The notes under the pieces are model-generated. The model was given only the letters and a program-made list of their open reading frames with translations, did not search any database and was not told the origin of the DNA. This document shows, one piece after another, positions 1-7,762 of a DNA stretch of 64,000 nt; within the stretch, counting starts at the first letter, position 1; each line of letters opens with the position of its first letter. The stretch is from NCBI RefSeq assembly GCF_035658495.1, contig NZ_CP141944.1:3456501-3520500 (forward strand). Reading direction: 5' to 3'. The position numbers and the translations under genes are program-made. This stretch comes from Novosphingobium sp. RL4 (GTDB lineage: Bacteria; Pseudomonadota; Alphaproteobacteria; Sphingomonadales; Sphingomonadaceae).

Positions 1-1
1 C

Positions 2-1081
2 GCCGAGATCGACGCCAAGGCCGCCCGCGAACAGGAAGTCGTCACCTCCACCCTGCGCGGCAGCCTCCAGGCGATCAGCGAGGGCGACCTCACCCAGACC
101 ATCTCCGCCGAGTTCCCCCCCGCTTACGGCGAACTCAAGAGCAACTTCAACTCCGCCCTCGGTGCCCTGCGCGACCTCATCGGCGCCGTCGCCGAAAGCG
201 CCGTCGCCATCCGCACCGGCTCGAGCGAGATCGCCCAGGCATCCGAAGATCTCGCCCGCCGCACCGAGAGCAACGCCGCCAGCCTCGAAGAGACTTCGGC
301 CGCGATCACCCAGATGGACGAGCGCCTGCGCGCCACCGCCGCCGCCGCCGGACGCACCGTGCAGCGCGCCGACGGGGCGATGACCGTGGTCGGTTCCGGC
401 CGCGACATCGCCGACGAGGCGGTGCAGGCCATGGGCCGCGTCAGCGAAAGCGCCAAGGGCATCGATTCGGTGATCGAGGGGCTCGACAAGATCGCCTTCC
501 AGACCCGCGTCCTTGCCATGAACGCCGCTGTAGAAGCGGGCCGCGCAGGCGATGCCGGTCGCGGTTTCGCGGTCGTGGCCGATCTCGTCTCGGCGCTCGC
601 CATGCGCTCGGAAGAGGAAGCCAAGCGCGCCCGCGAACAGCTCACCGCGACCCAGACCGACATCGGCACCGCCGTGGAAGCGGTCCAGCGCGTGGACGGT
701 GCCCTGCAGAACATCTCGGGCGATGTCACCGAAGTGCACTCGCTGCTGAGCAACATCGCCAGCGACAACCAGGCCCAGTCCTCGACGATCACCCAGATCA
801 GCGCCACGATCGGCACGATGGACCAGGCCACCCAGCAGAACGCCGCGATGGTCGAGGAGACCTCCGCGGCGGCGCGCAACCTCAACAGCGAGGTCACCTC
901 GCTGTCGGACCGCGCCGCGATGTTCCGCATCGGCAACGAACCGCAGGGCCTGCGCCCGGCGCTCCGCCCCGTGCCTGTCAGCAGCTCGGCCAACATCCCG
1001 GCCAGCGCGCCGATCCAGACGATGGCCTCGCGAAAGCCGCTGAAAGCGCTCGCCACCGCCGATGACTGGATGGACTTCTAA
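2..1081 (+). CDS. Methyl-accepting chemotaxis protein, 3' part (partial)
   Basis: The gene is open at the left edge of the window and 359 residues are visible. The first visible residues ([10 protein letters not shown]) look like the end of a HAMP-type linker. They are followed by a long Ala/Ser/Glu-rich coiled coil. The receptor signalling tip is recognisable in the middle as [20 protein letters not shown]. The protein ends in DWMDF, which fits the xWxxF pentapeptide used by many receptors to tether the adaptation enzymes CheR and CheB. It should relay ligand signals to the CheA/CheW array at the membrane. The sensing domain and membrane helices, if any, lie outside the window, so the ligand cannot be inferred. 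A strong hairpin terminator follows. Confidence 0.93.
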   Translation, partial: AEIDAKAAREQEVVTSTLRGSLQAISEGDLTQTISAEFPPAYGELKSNFNSALGALRDLIGAVAESAVAIRTGSSEIAQASEDLARRTESNAASLEETSAAITQMDERLRATAAAAGRTVQRADGAMTVVGSGRDIADEAVQAMGRVSESAKGIDSVIEGLDKIAFQTRVLAMNAAVEAGRAGDAGRGFAVVADLVSALAMRSEEEAKRAREQLTATQTDIGTAVEAVQRVDGALQNISGDVTEVHSLLSNIASDNQAQSSTITQISATIGTMDQATQQNAAMVEETSAAARNLNSEVTSLSDRAAMFRIGNEPQGLRPALRPVPVSSSANIPASAPIQTMASRKPLKALATADDWMDF

Positions 1082-1101
1082 AAAGCCTGCCTGAAAACCG
1101 G

Positions 1102-1130
1102 AAAGCCGCCCCCGAAAGGGGCGGCTTTTT
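1102..1130 (+). terminator. Intrinsic terminator after the chemotaxis receptor gene
   Basis: A perfect 11-bp stem (1102-1112 with 1118-1128) closes a CGAAA loop and runs into five T residues on the plus strand. It lies between the convergent chemoreceptor gene and cobU and may also stop the cobalamin operon, although its T-run on the minus strand is only three bases. Confidence 0.9.
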
Positions 1131-1139
1131 CCTTGCCGG

Positions 1140-1646
1140 CTACTTCAGCACCAGCGGCAGCCCCGCCGCGACCAGGACGGCATGATCCACGGTTGCCGCG
1201 ACCTGCTGGTTGAGCCGCCCCGCCTCGTCACGAAAACGCCGGCCCAGCGAGGTCTCGGGGACGATCCCCATCCCGACCTCGTTCGCCACCAGCACCAGCG
1301 GCTTGGGACAGTCGGCGATAGCCCGGCACAGCGCATCGAACCGCGGCTGCAATGCCGCTTCCGCCAGCATGAGGTTCGACAACCAGAGCGTCAGGCAATC
1401 GACCAGCACGGCGTCGGCTTCCCCTGCCGCCTTCCCGATCGCCTCGACAAGTTCCATCGGCGCCTCCAGCGTCGACCAGCGCGGACCGCGATCCTCGCGG
1501 TGCCGGGCGATCCGCGCCTCCATCTCGTCATCGAGCGCCTGCCCGGTGGCGATGTAGACCAGGCGGCCGGGAACCCCCTCGACCAGGGCCTGCCCGTGCC
1601 GGCTCTTGCCCGACCGCGCGCCCCCGAGAACGAATGTACTGGTCAT
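1140..1646 (-). CDS. cobU: Bifunctional adenosylcobinamide kinase / adenosylcobinamide-phosphate guanylyltransferase
   Basis: The 168-residue protein has the CobU/CobP P-loop GGARSGKS at residues 8-15 and the usual family length. It phosphorylates the aminopropanol arm of adenosylcobinamide and transfers GMP from GTP to make adenosylcobinamide-GDP, the substrate of CobS. It is the last gene of the cobalamin operon. Its ATG overlaps the cobQ stop by four bases (ATGA), which implies translational coupling. The family normally carries a His that takes the guanylyl group; the His in IARHREDRG near residue 50 is the likely equivalent. Confidence 0.95.
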   Translation of the reverse strand: MTSTFVLGGARSGKSRHGQALVEGVPGRLVYIATGQALDDEMEARIARHREDRGPRWSTLEAPMELVEAIGKAAGEADAVLVDCLTLWLSNLMLAEAALQPRFDALCRAIADCPKPLVLVANEVGMGIVPETSLGRRFRDEAGRLNQQVAATVDHAVLVAAGLPLVLK

Positions 1647-3097
1647 GCGCGATACTCCGTAAGGGCCAGCAGGCCGTCGATATCGAGATGGCGCTCCATC
1701 CCGGCTGCCAGTTCGTCGAGCGCGGCATCGACACCGGCTCCATGATCGCGCCGGTCGCTTTTCGCGCCGAGGCGCGCAAGCAGTTCGGCGCGCAGATCGG
1801 TGGAGGCGAGCAGGCCGTGGCAGTACGTTCCCATCACCATTCCGCTTGCATCGACAGCGCCGTCGGCCCGGTTGCCGCCCAGCATGGCGAAAGGTTCGGC
1901 CCGGTGTCGTTCAGTCACCCCCAGGTGCATTTCAAACCCGGTCAGCGGCTTGCCCAGCGCGGTGCCGGAAACCTCGCGCAGGGCCTTGCGATCCCCGAGC
2001 ACGGTCGTCACGTCGAGCAGGCCCAGACCGGCGATCTCGCCCGCCGCGCCCTCGATACCGAGCGGATCGGCGATGCTGCGCCCCAACATCTGGTAGCCCC
2101 CGCAGATCCCCAGGACCATGCCCCCGCGCCGGTGATGGGCAAGCACGTCGATGTCCCAGCCCTCGGCCCGCAGGAATGCCATGTCCGCCATCGTCGCCTT
2201 GGAGCCCGGAATCACGATGAGCGCCGCTTCGGCCGGAATCGGCGTGCCGGGCGGGATCATCGCCACGTCCACGCCGGACTCCTGCCGAAGCGGGTCGAGG
2301 TCATCGAAATTGGCGATACGCGGCAGGATCGGGCAGGCGACGAGCAGCTTGCCCCCAGCGCCGCCGAGCCCGCGTTCGAGCACTACGGCGTCCTCGCTCG
2401 GCAACCGGCCGACCGCGCCGGCCCAGGGCATGACTCCGTAGCCGCGCCAGCCGGAAAGACGCTCGATAGCGGCGTAACCATCTGCGAACAGCGCCGGATC
2501 GCCGCGAAACTTGTTGATGAGGAAGCCCCGGATCTGTGCGGCATCGTCAGGCTCGATCACCGCCCGCGTGCCTGCCACGGCCGCGATCACCCCGCCCCGG
2601 TCGATATCGCCGACCAGCACCACCGGCACCCCGGCCTCACGCGCGAAGCCCATGTTGGCGATGTCCCCGGCGCGCAGGTTGATCTCCGCCGGAGAGCCCG
2701 CGCCTTCCACCACCACGAGATCGCAGCGCGCCTCAAGCCGGCGATAGCTTGCCATGACTTCGGGCAGCAGGGTCCGCCGCGCCTCCCGGAAATTGGCGCT
2801 GCCAAGCGTGCCGCGCACCTCGCCGTGGACGACCAGCTGCGAGGTTCGGTCCGCCTGCGGCTTCAGCAGGACCGGGTTCATGTCGACATGGAGCGGCGCC
2901 CGCGCGGCCAGGGCCTGAAGCGCCTGCGCCCGCCCGATCTCCCCGCCTTCCGGCGTGACGGCGGCATTGTTGGACATGTTCTGCGGCTTGAACGGCAGGA
3001 CCCTGAGCCCGCGGTTGGCCAGCGCCCGGCACAGCCCCGCCACCATGACCGACTTGCCCACGTCCGAGCCGGTTCCCTGCAACATCAAGCCAGCCAT
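1643..3097 (-). CDS. cobQ: Cobyric acid synthase (adenosylcobyrinate a,c-diamide amidotransferase)
   Basis: The 484-residue protein starts MAGLMLQGTGSDVGKS, giving the ATP-binding dethiobiotin-synthetase-like loop at residues 7-16. A class I glutamine amidotransferase domain follows. Its nucleophile lies in ICGGYQ (Cys about 332) and the His in GTYCHG lies near the C terminus. The enzyme amidates four side chains (b, d, e, g) of adenosylcobyrinate a,c-diamide. The reading frame stays open further upstream, but the product matches the family only from the ATG at 3097. That start overlaps the end of cbiB by 13 bases. Confidence 0.95.
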   Translation of the reverse strand: MAGLMLQGTGSDVGKSVMVAGLCRALANRGLRVLPFKPQNMSNNAAVTPEGGEIGRAQALQALAARAPLHVDMNPVLLKPQADRTSQLVVHGEVRGTLGSANFREARRTLLPEVMASYRRLEARCDLVVVEGAGSPAEINLRAGDIANMGFAREAGVPVVLVGDIDRGGVIAAVAGTRAVIEPDDAAQIRGFLINKFRGDPALFADGYAAIERLSGWRGYGVMPWAGAVGRLPSEDAVVLERGLGGAGGKLLVACPILPRIANFDDLDPLRQESGVDVAMIPPGTPIPAEAALIVIPGSKATMADMAFLRAEGWDIDVLAHHRRGGMVLGICGGYQMLGRSIADPLGIEGAAGEIAGLGLLDVTTVLGDRKALREVSGTALGKPLTGFEMHLGVTERHRAEPFAMLGGNRADGAVDASGMVMGTYCHGLLASTDLRAELLARLGAKSDRRDHGAGVDAALDELAAGMERHLDIDGLLALTEYRA

Positions 3098-4023
3098 GCC
3101 ACTCCCAACGCGATAATTCCCAGCAAGGCGCAGGCCCTGCGATAAATGCCCAGCGCCCGGCGCAGATCGCGCGCGCCCGCTTCCCGGCCCTCCTCCCCGA
3201 TCCAGGGCTTGGCCGCAAGCACACCGTCGTAGATGATCGGCCCGGCGAGCCGCACACCCAGCACGCCCGCCATCGCCGCCTCCGGCCACCCGGCATTGGG
3301 CGAGGCATGGCGTCCGTGATCGCGCGCCATGCCTCGCCACCCGCCGCCACCGGCGAGACAGATCAGCACCCCCGCCAGCCGCGCCGGAATCAGGTTCGCC
3401 GCATCGTCGATCCGGGCCGCCGCCCAGCCATAGGCACGCAGCGGCGGCTCGGGATGGCCGATCAGGCTGTCCGCCGTGTTGATCGCCTTGTAAGCCCAGC
3501 CCCCCGGCACACCGCCCAGCAGCAGCCAGAACAGCGGCGCGGCCACACCGTCGCAGAAACTCTCGGCAAGGCTCTCGATCGCGGCGCGAACCACGCCCGC
3601 CTCGTCGAGCCCTGCGGTATCACGGCCGACGATCATGCCGACCGCATGGCGGGCCTCGGCCAGATCCCCTGCCTCCAGCGCGGAGAGAACCGGGCGAACG
3701 TGATCGTCGAGACTGCGCGCCGCGAGTGCCGGCCATGCGAGGATAGCCAGCAGCAGCCAGGCCCAGTCCCCCGCCATGCCGCGCACGATCCAGACGATGA
3801 ACGCGGTGCCCGCCCATACCATGCCGATCAGGCCGAGCATCGCCGCAAGCCCTGCGATCCGGCGCGCCATGTCGGACCAGTCCGCCCGGTTCAGCTTCCG
3901 CTCGCAGCCGGTGATGACCCTTGCGAAAAGGCCCACGGGATGGCCGATCAGGCCGTAGAGCCGCCCCGGCCAGCCCAGCCCGCCTTCCAGCACCATGGCC
4001 GCAAAGCCCACCGGCTCGATCAC
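3085..4023 (-). CDS. cbiB: Adenosylcobinamide-phosphate synthase, CbiB/CobD family
   Basis: The 312-residue protein is a polytopic inner-membrane enzyme that attaches aminopropanol (phosphate) to cobyric acid. It opens with the family-typical hydrophobic segment and GLIGHPVGLFARVI. It contains several membrane segments, including one of the form IAGLAAMLGLIGMVWAGTAF. The central ESFCDGVAAPLFW stretch is characteristic of CbiB. The start is a GTG whose first bases overlap the cobD stop (GTGA). Together with the neighbouring L-threonine-phosphate decarboxylase it supplies and attaches the linker of the nucleotide loop. Confidence 0.94.
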   Translation of the reverse strand: MIEPVGFAAMVLEGGLGWPGRLYGLIGHPVGLFARVITGCERKLNRADWSDMARRIAGLAAMLGLIGMVWAGTAFIVWIVRGMAGDWAWLLLAILAWPALAARSLDDHVRPVLSALEAGDLAEARHAVGMIVGRDTAGLDEAGVVRAAIESLAESFCDGVAAPLFWLLLGGVPGGWAYKAINTADSLIGHPEPPLRAYGWAAARIDDAANLIPARLAGVLICLAGGGGWRGMARDHGRHASPNAGWPEAAMAGVLGVRLAGPIIYDGVLAAKPWIGEEGREAGARDLRRALGIYRRACALLGIIALGVAWLA

Positions 4024-4991
4024 GCCAGCGCCTCCCCGAGCCGGTCAAGCGCGGCGGGATCGGCGGGCACGCCCAGCCGCACCCAGTCGGGATGTTCCGC
4101 GAAAGGCCGCACGAGAATGCGCGCACGGGCAAGCCGCTCGAACAGCGCCTTGCCCTCGCATCCCGTCACCAGCCGGAATAGCGGGCAGTCACCCTCGGGC
4201 GAAAGGCCGTGACGGCGCAGCACCGTATCGAGCGCCGCGGCGCGGACCGGAAGCTGGCGCCGCGTCTCGGCGATCCACGCACTGTCGCCATAGGCCGCCT
4301 CGCCCAGCGCCAGCGCGGCCGAATGCACCGGCCAGCTACCCAGCATCTGGCGCAGCAGCATCATGAGCGCGGGCGGGCCGAGCACGAAGCCGAGCCGCAA
4401 TCCCGCAAGCCCGAAGAACTTCCCGAACGAGCGCAGCACGATCATCCTGAAGCCGGGTGCCACCGCGCCGGCTACGCTGGCCTCGGGCTGACAATCCGCG
4501 AAAGCCTCGTCCACGATCAGGAATCCGCCCGCCTCGTGGATGTGCCTCGCCCATTCGATGACCGCTTCGGGCGCGCGCAGCACGCCGTCAGGGTTGTTCG
4601 GATTGGCCATGACGAAGACCTCCTGCCCCCGTGGCACTTCGCCGAAGTGTGCCGGACGCGACGGGAAGAACGCCTCCTTGTGCGTGCGATAGGCCGGAAC
4701 GAGCGCCCGGCCCGGCAGCGCCAGCGCCTTTCCGAGCAGGCGCAGCGCGGTTTCGCTGCCCGGCACCGCACAGCACAGGCCGGGCTCCACGCCGAAATGG
4801 CGGGCGGCGGCAGCTTCGAGGCGGGCCAGCGCATCGGGATCGGGCAAGGCGGTCCAGTCTACCGGCGCCTGCGCGGGCCAGGGCGATGGATTGAGGCCCG
4901 TGGAAAGGTCCAGCCAGTCCTCCGGCGCGCCGCCGTAGAGTCTGGCGGCCTCGCTCACCCGGCCGCCGTGGAACATGAAGGCGCCGCTCAT
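4020..4991 (-). CDS. cobD: L-threonine-O-3-phosphate decarboxylase (PLP-dependent, aminotransferase fold)
   Basis: The 323-residue fold-type I PLP enzyme makes (R)-1-amino-2-propanol phosphate, the linker of the cobalamin nucleotide loop. The N terminus MSGAFMFHGGRVSEAARLYG is typical of the family. ANPNNPDG and the PLP-lysine motif SFGKFFGLAGLRLG are both present. The ATG at 4991 overlaps the cobS stop by four bases. The frame is open further upstream, but that extension is inside cobS and is not protein-like. The same gene is called cobC in the aerobic-pathway nomenclature; I use the Salmonella name to keep it apart from the phosphatase. Confidence 0.92.
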   Translation of the reverse strand: MSGAFMFHGGRVSEAARLYGGAPEDWLDLSTGLNPSPWPAQAPVDWTALPDPDALARLEAAAARHFGVEPGLCCAVPGSETALRLLGKALALPGRALVPAYRTHKEAFFPSRPAHFGEVPRGQEVFVMANPNNPDGVLRAPEAVIEWARHIHEAGGFLIVDEAFADCQPEASVAGAVAPGFRMIVLRSFGKFFGLAGLRLGFVLGPPALMMLLRQMLGSWPVHSAALALGEAAYGDSAWIAETRRQLPVRAAALDTVLRRHGLSPEGDCPLFRLVTGCEGKALFERLARARILVRPFAEHPDWVRLGVPADPAALDRLGEALA

Positions 4992-5737
4992 CGCACCACC
5001 ACCAGTGCGAGGAGCAAGGCGGTTTCCACCACTTCGATCCCGGCCCCGTGCCCGTCCCCGGAAATGCCGCCGATCCGGCGTTTCAGCCACCAGCCCCACG
5101 CCGGAACCGCAAGGAACACCGCCAGCAGTGCGGGCGCGACCAGCAGCCCGGCGGCCAATGCCGCCACGCTCCAGCCGATGACATGGCCCCAGCCGACGGC
5201 GCTGCGAAACCGGCTGCCGAGCCCTTCGTGCAGCGGCGGCAGCGTGAGCGTCCACACCAGCGGTGCGATACGCGCAAGCGGCGGGACAAGCACCAGCGCC
5301 CACACCGCTCCGCCCACCTGCCCCGTCATCTGCCCCGCCATGTGCCCTGCCGCCAGCGCGTGAAGCAGGACCAGCTTGGCAAGCAGCTGGAGCACCACCG
5401 CGACCACCGCGAAGCTGCCGACATGAGGGTCCGCCATCACGGCGGAAATGCGCGCCCGGTCCTTGTGCGCTGCGCCCGCGCCGTCGGCAACGTCACCAAG
5501 GCCGTCGAGATGGAGCGCGCCGGTTATCGCGGCCCAGCCGGCCAGGCCGAACAGCGCCGCCAGCCAGGTGTCGCCGGTGTACATGCCCAGCCGCCACGCC
5601 GCCGCCACCGCCGCGCCGACCGCCAGCCCCGCCACCGGGAACCAGCGCATGGACCGCGCGAAATCACCGGCATCGGCCTGGACCGCCGGAAGCGGCAGCC
5701 GGGTCAGGAACTGGAGCGCGAGGACCAGCCCCCTCAT
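4988..5737 (-). CDS. cobS: Adenosylcobinamide-GDP ribazoletransferase (cobalamin synthase)
   Basis: The 249-residue membrane protein joins adenosylcobinamide-GDP with alpha-ribazole (phosphate) to give adenosylcobalamin (phosphate). The N terminus MRGLVLALQFLTRLPLP and the motif ALHLDGLGDVADG are diagnostic of CobS; the acidic residues of the latter bind the metal. Six or so hydrophobic helices follow. The start at 5737 overlaps the stop of the phosphatase gene by four bases. Confidence 0.95.
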   Translation of the reverse strand: MRGLVLALQFLTRLPLPAVQADAGDFARSMRWFPVAGLAVGAAVAAAWRLGMYTGDTWLAALFGLAGWAAITGALHLDGLGDVADGAGAAHKDRARISAVMADPHVGSFAVVAVVLQLLAKLVLLHALAAGHMAGQMTGQVGGAVWALVLVPPLARIAPLVWTLTLPPLHEGLGSRFRSAVGWGHVIGWSVAALAAGLLVAPALLAVFLAVPAWGWWLKRRIGGISGDGHGAGIEVVETALLLALVVVR

Positions 5738-6315
5738 GCCGGCTTGCCGCTGTCGAGCGTGATGATCTGCGCGGCGGGCAGGTTCTCCCCCGGCCAGATG
5801 CGCAGGCTGACGAGCGCGCCATAGGGCAGTTCGAATGCCCAGACCTGCCGATGGTCGAACCCGAAAAGCACCGAAAGAGCCGCCCGCATGGCGCCGCCAT
5901 GCGTGAGGATCAGGCTGGCGCCGTCGATCCCGGTCAGCGCCTCGCCGACGCGGGCACAAAGCTGCGACCAGCGCTCGCCGCCGGGCGGGGCATGGGCTTC
6001 CGGATCGTCCCAGAACCGTGCCTGCACCGCCGGATCGAGCTGCTGGGGGGCAAGGCCGTCCCATTCACCGAAATCGATCTCGCGCCAGCGCGGATCGCGT
6101 TCGTGCGGCAGGCGGCGGCTGACCGCGATCTGCGCGGCAGGAATGCTGGACCGGCGCAAGTCCGAAGAGATCACCCGATCGAACGCCAGCCCGCCCGAAC
6201 GCGTGACGCAGCGCGCCACGCCCGCCGGGGTCGGCGCATCGTCGCGGTGGCCGAGCAGCAGGCCCGGCTCCTGCGGCGCCCCATGCCGCATCAGGTGGAC
6301 GAGGATCCCGCTCAC
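5734..6315 (-). CDS. cobC: Histidine phosphatase, probable alpha-ribazole phosphatase
   Basis: The 193-residue histidine-phosphatase superfamily protein has the catalytic LMRHG motif at residues 8-12, the second-half REIDFGEWDG motif and the second catalytic histidine in LILTHGGAMR. Its place between cobT and cobS indicates dephosphorylation of alpha-ribazole-5'-phosphate (or of adenosylcobalamin-5'-phosphate). Superfamily members differ in substrate, so the role rests largely on context. It overlaps both neighbours by four bases. Confidence 0.88.
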   Translation of the reverse strand: MSGILVHLMRHGAPQEPGLLLGHRDDAPTPAGVARCVTRSGGLAFDRVISSDLRRSSIPAAQIAVSRRLPHERDPRWREIDFGEWDGLAPQQLDPAVQARFWDDPEAHAPPGGERWSQLCARVGEALTGIDGASLILTHGGAMRAALSVLFGFDHRQVWAFELPYGALVSLRIWPGENLPAAQIITLDSGKPA

Positions 6316-7358
6316 GCCTGCGCCGTTTCCGCGTCCCTGCCCGCATTTTTGCCCGCAACCGCCGCTTCGGCGAAAGTTGCCATGCCATTGTGCGCGGCGA
6401 GCGCCGAACGCACGATCTGCGCCGCCACCGCCGCGCCCGAGCCTTCGCCCAGCCTCATGCCCAGTTGAAGCAAAGGATCGAGGCCGAAACGATCGAGCAG
6501 GCGGGCATGGCCCGCTTCGGCCGAACAGTGCGCGGCAAGGCAGTGCGCCAGAAACGCGTCATTGTCGGCGAGCAGCGGCGCCATCGCCGCGCAAGTGATG
6601 AACCCGTCGAGCAGGACCGGCACCCGCAAGTGCCGCGCCGCCAGCACCGCGCCCGCCATGGCGGCGATCTCCCGTCCGCCGAGACGGCGCAAGGTCTCGA
6701 AGGCGGTGCCGCAATGCCGGCCGTGCAGCGAAAGCGCGGCCGCCACCGCCGCGGCCTTGCGCGCCAGCCCGTCATCGTCGAGCCCGGTGCCTCGCCCGAT
6801 CCAGTCCGCCGCCTCGCCCCCGAAGACCTGCGCGGCGAGCGCGGCGGCAGGCGTGGTGTTGCCGATGCCCATCTCTCCCACGAACAGCAGTTCGGTATCC
6901 GCCGCTACCGCAGCCGCACCGGCGTTGAGCGCGGCCAGGCAATCCGCCTCGCTCATGGCGGGCAGGCAGGTGATGTCGCCGGTCGGTCGGTCAAGATCGA
7001 GCGGAACCACAGCAAGTTCGGCCCCGCAGGCCGCGGTCAGCGCATTGATCGCCGCGCCTCCGGCTCGGAAGTTGGCGACCATCTGCACCGTCACTTCGGG
7101 CGGATAGGCGCTCACCCCGCGTGCGGCGACGCCGTGGTTGCCTGCGAAGATCACGGCGCGGATCAGATCGGCGCGCGGACGTTCGCGGCCCTGCCAGCCG
7201 GCCATGAACACCGCGATCTCCTCCAGCCGGCCGAGCGAGCCCAGCGGCTTGGTCAGTTCCGACTGGCGCGCGCGGGCGGCCTCGGTAGCCGCCGCATCGG
7301 GCGCGGGAAGCCGGGCGAGTGACGCCGCGAAGGCGGCAGGATCGGCGAAACGGATCAT
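6312..7358 (-). CDS. cobT: Nicotinate-nucleotide--dimethylbenzimidazole phosphoribosyltransferase
   Basis: The 348-residue protein has the usual CobT length. Family motifs visible are KPLGSLGRLEEIA near residue 40, FAGNHGVAARGVSAYP near residue 95, and LLFVGEMGIGNTTPAAAL in the middle. The catalytic-glutamate region LGEGSGA lies near the C terminus. The enzyme activates the lower ligand base (usually 5,6-dimethylbenzimidazole) to alpha-ribazole-5'-phosphate. Its ATG overlaps the stop of the DUF1636 gene. Confidence 0.96.
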   Translation of the reverse strand: MIRFADPAAFAASLARLPAPDAAATEAARARQSELTKPLGSLGRLEEIAVFMAGWQGRERPRADLIRAVIFAGNHGVAARGVSAYPPEVTVQMVANFRAGGAAINALTAACGAELAVVPLDLDRPTGDITCLPAMSEADCLAALNAGAAAVAADTELLFVGEMGIGNTTPAAALAAQVFGGEAADWIGRGTGLDDDGLARKAAAVAAALSLHGRHCGTAFETLRRLGGREIAAMAGAVLAARHLRVPVLLDGFITCAAMAPLLADNDAFLAHCLAAHCSAEAGHARLLDRFGLDPLLQLGMRLGEGSGAAVAAQIVRSALAAHNGMATFAEAAVAGKNAGRDAETAQA

Positions 7359-7762
7359 GAGCAGATGAAACCTTCAGGCGGAGTGCGGGTGATGAAGTGG
7401 CCCTTCACGCCCTGCGGCCACTCCCGATAAGGCACCTGGCCTTCCTCGCTGGCGGCATGGCGTACGGCATATTCGAGGATCGCACGGGCAGCCTGCTCGT
7501 CCGGCGCGAAGTCACCCAGCACATAGCCGAGCTTGCCCGGCGCCCGGATCGCCACGGTGCAATGGCGCTGGCAGGCGAAGAGGCAGGGCATCTCGTGGAC
7601 GGCAACGCCCTGCAGGTCGGGCTCCGCCGCCTGCACGTCGCGCATGGCCTCGGCCAGCAGCGCACCGCCGCGCTGGCCGTTTTCGTCATCGCGTGTCTCG
7701 GCGGAGTGGCGGCATGTGCTGCACACCAGCACGGCGGGACCGGGTTCGACGGGGCGCAGCAT
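7355..7762 (-). CDS. DUF1636 family putative metal-binding protein
   Basis: The 135-residue cytosolic protein has no signal peptide and no membrane helix. Cysteines occur as VCSTCRH near residue 14 and as PCLFACQRHCTVAI in the middle, plus one at the C terminus. This is a thioredoxin-like-ferredoxin type arrangement that could hold an Fe-S cluster or another metal. Members of this family recur next to cobalamin biosynthesis genes in alphaproteobacteria, but I know of no established function. It is coupled to btuB (stop and start share one base, TGATG) and to cobT (ATGA). A role in cobalt or corrinoid handling is inferred only from that position. Confidence 0.85.
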   Translation of the reverse strand: MLRPVEPGPAVLVCSTCRHSAETRDDENGQRGGALLAEAMRDVQAAEPDLQGVAVHEMPCLFACQRHCTVAIRAPGKLGYVLGDFAPDEQAARAILEYAVRHAASEEGQVPYREWPQGVKGHFITRTPPEGFICS

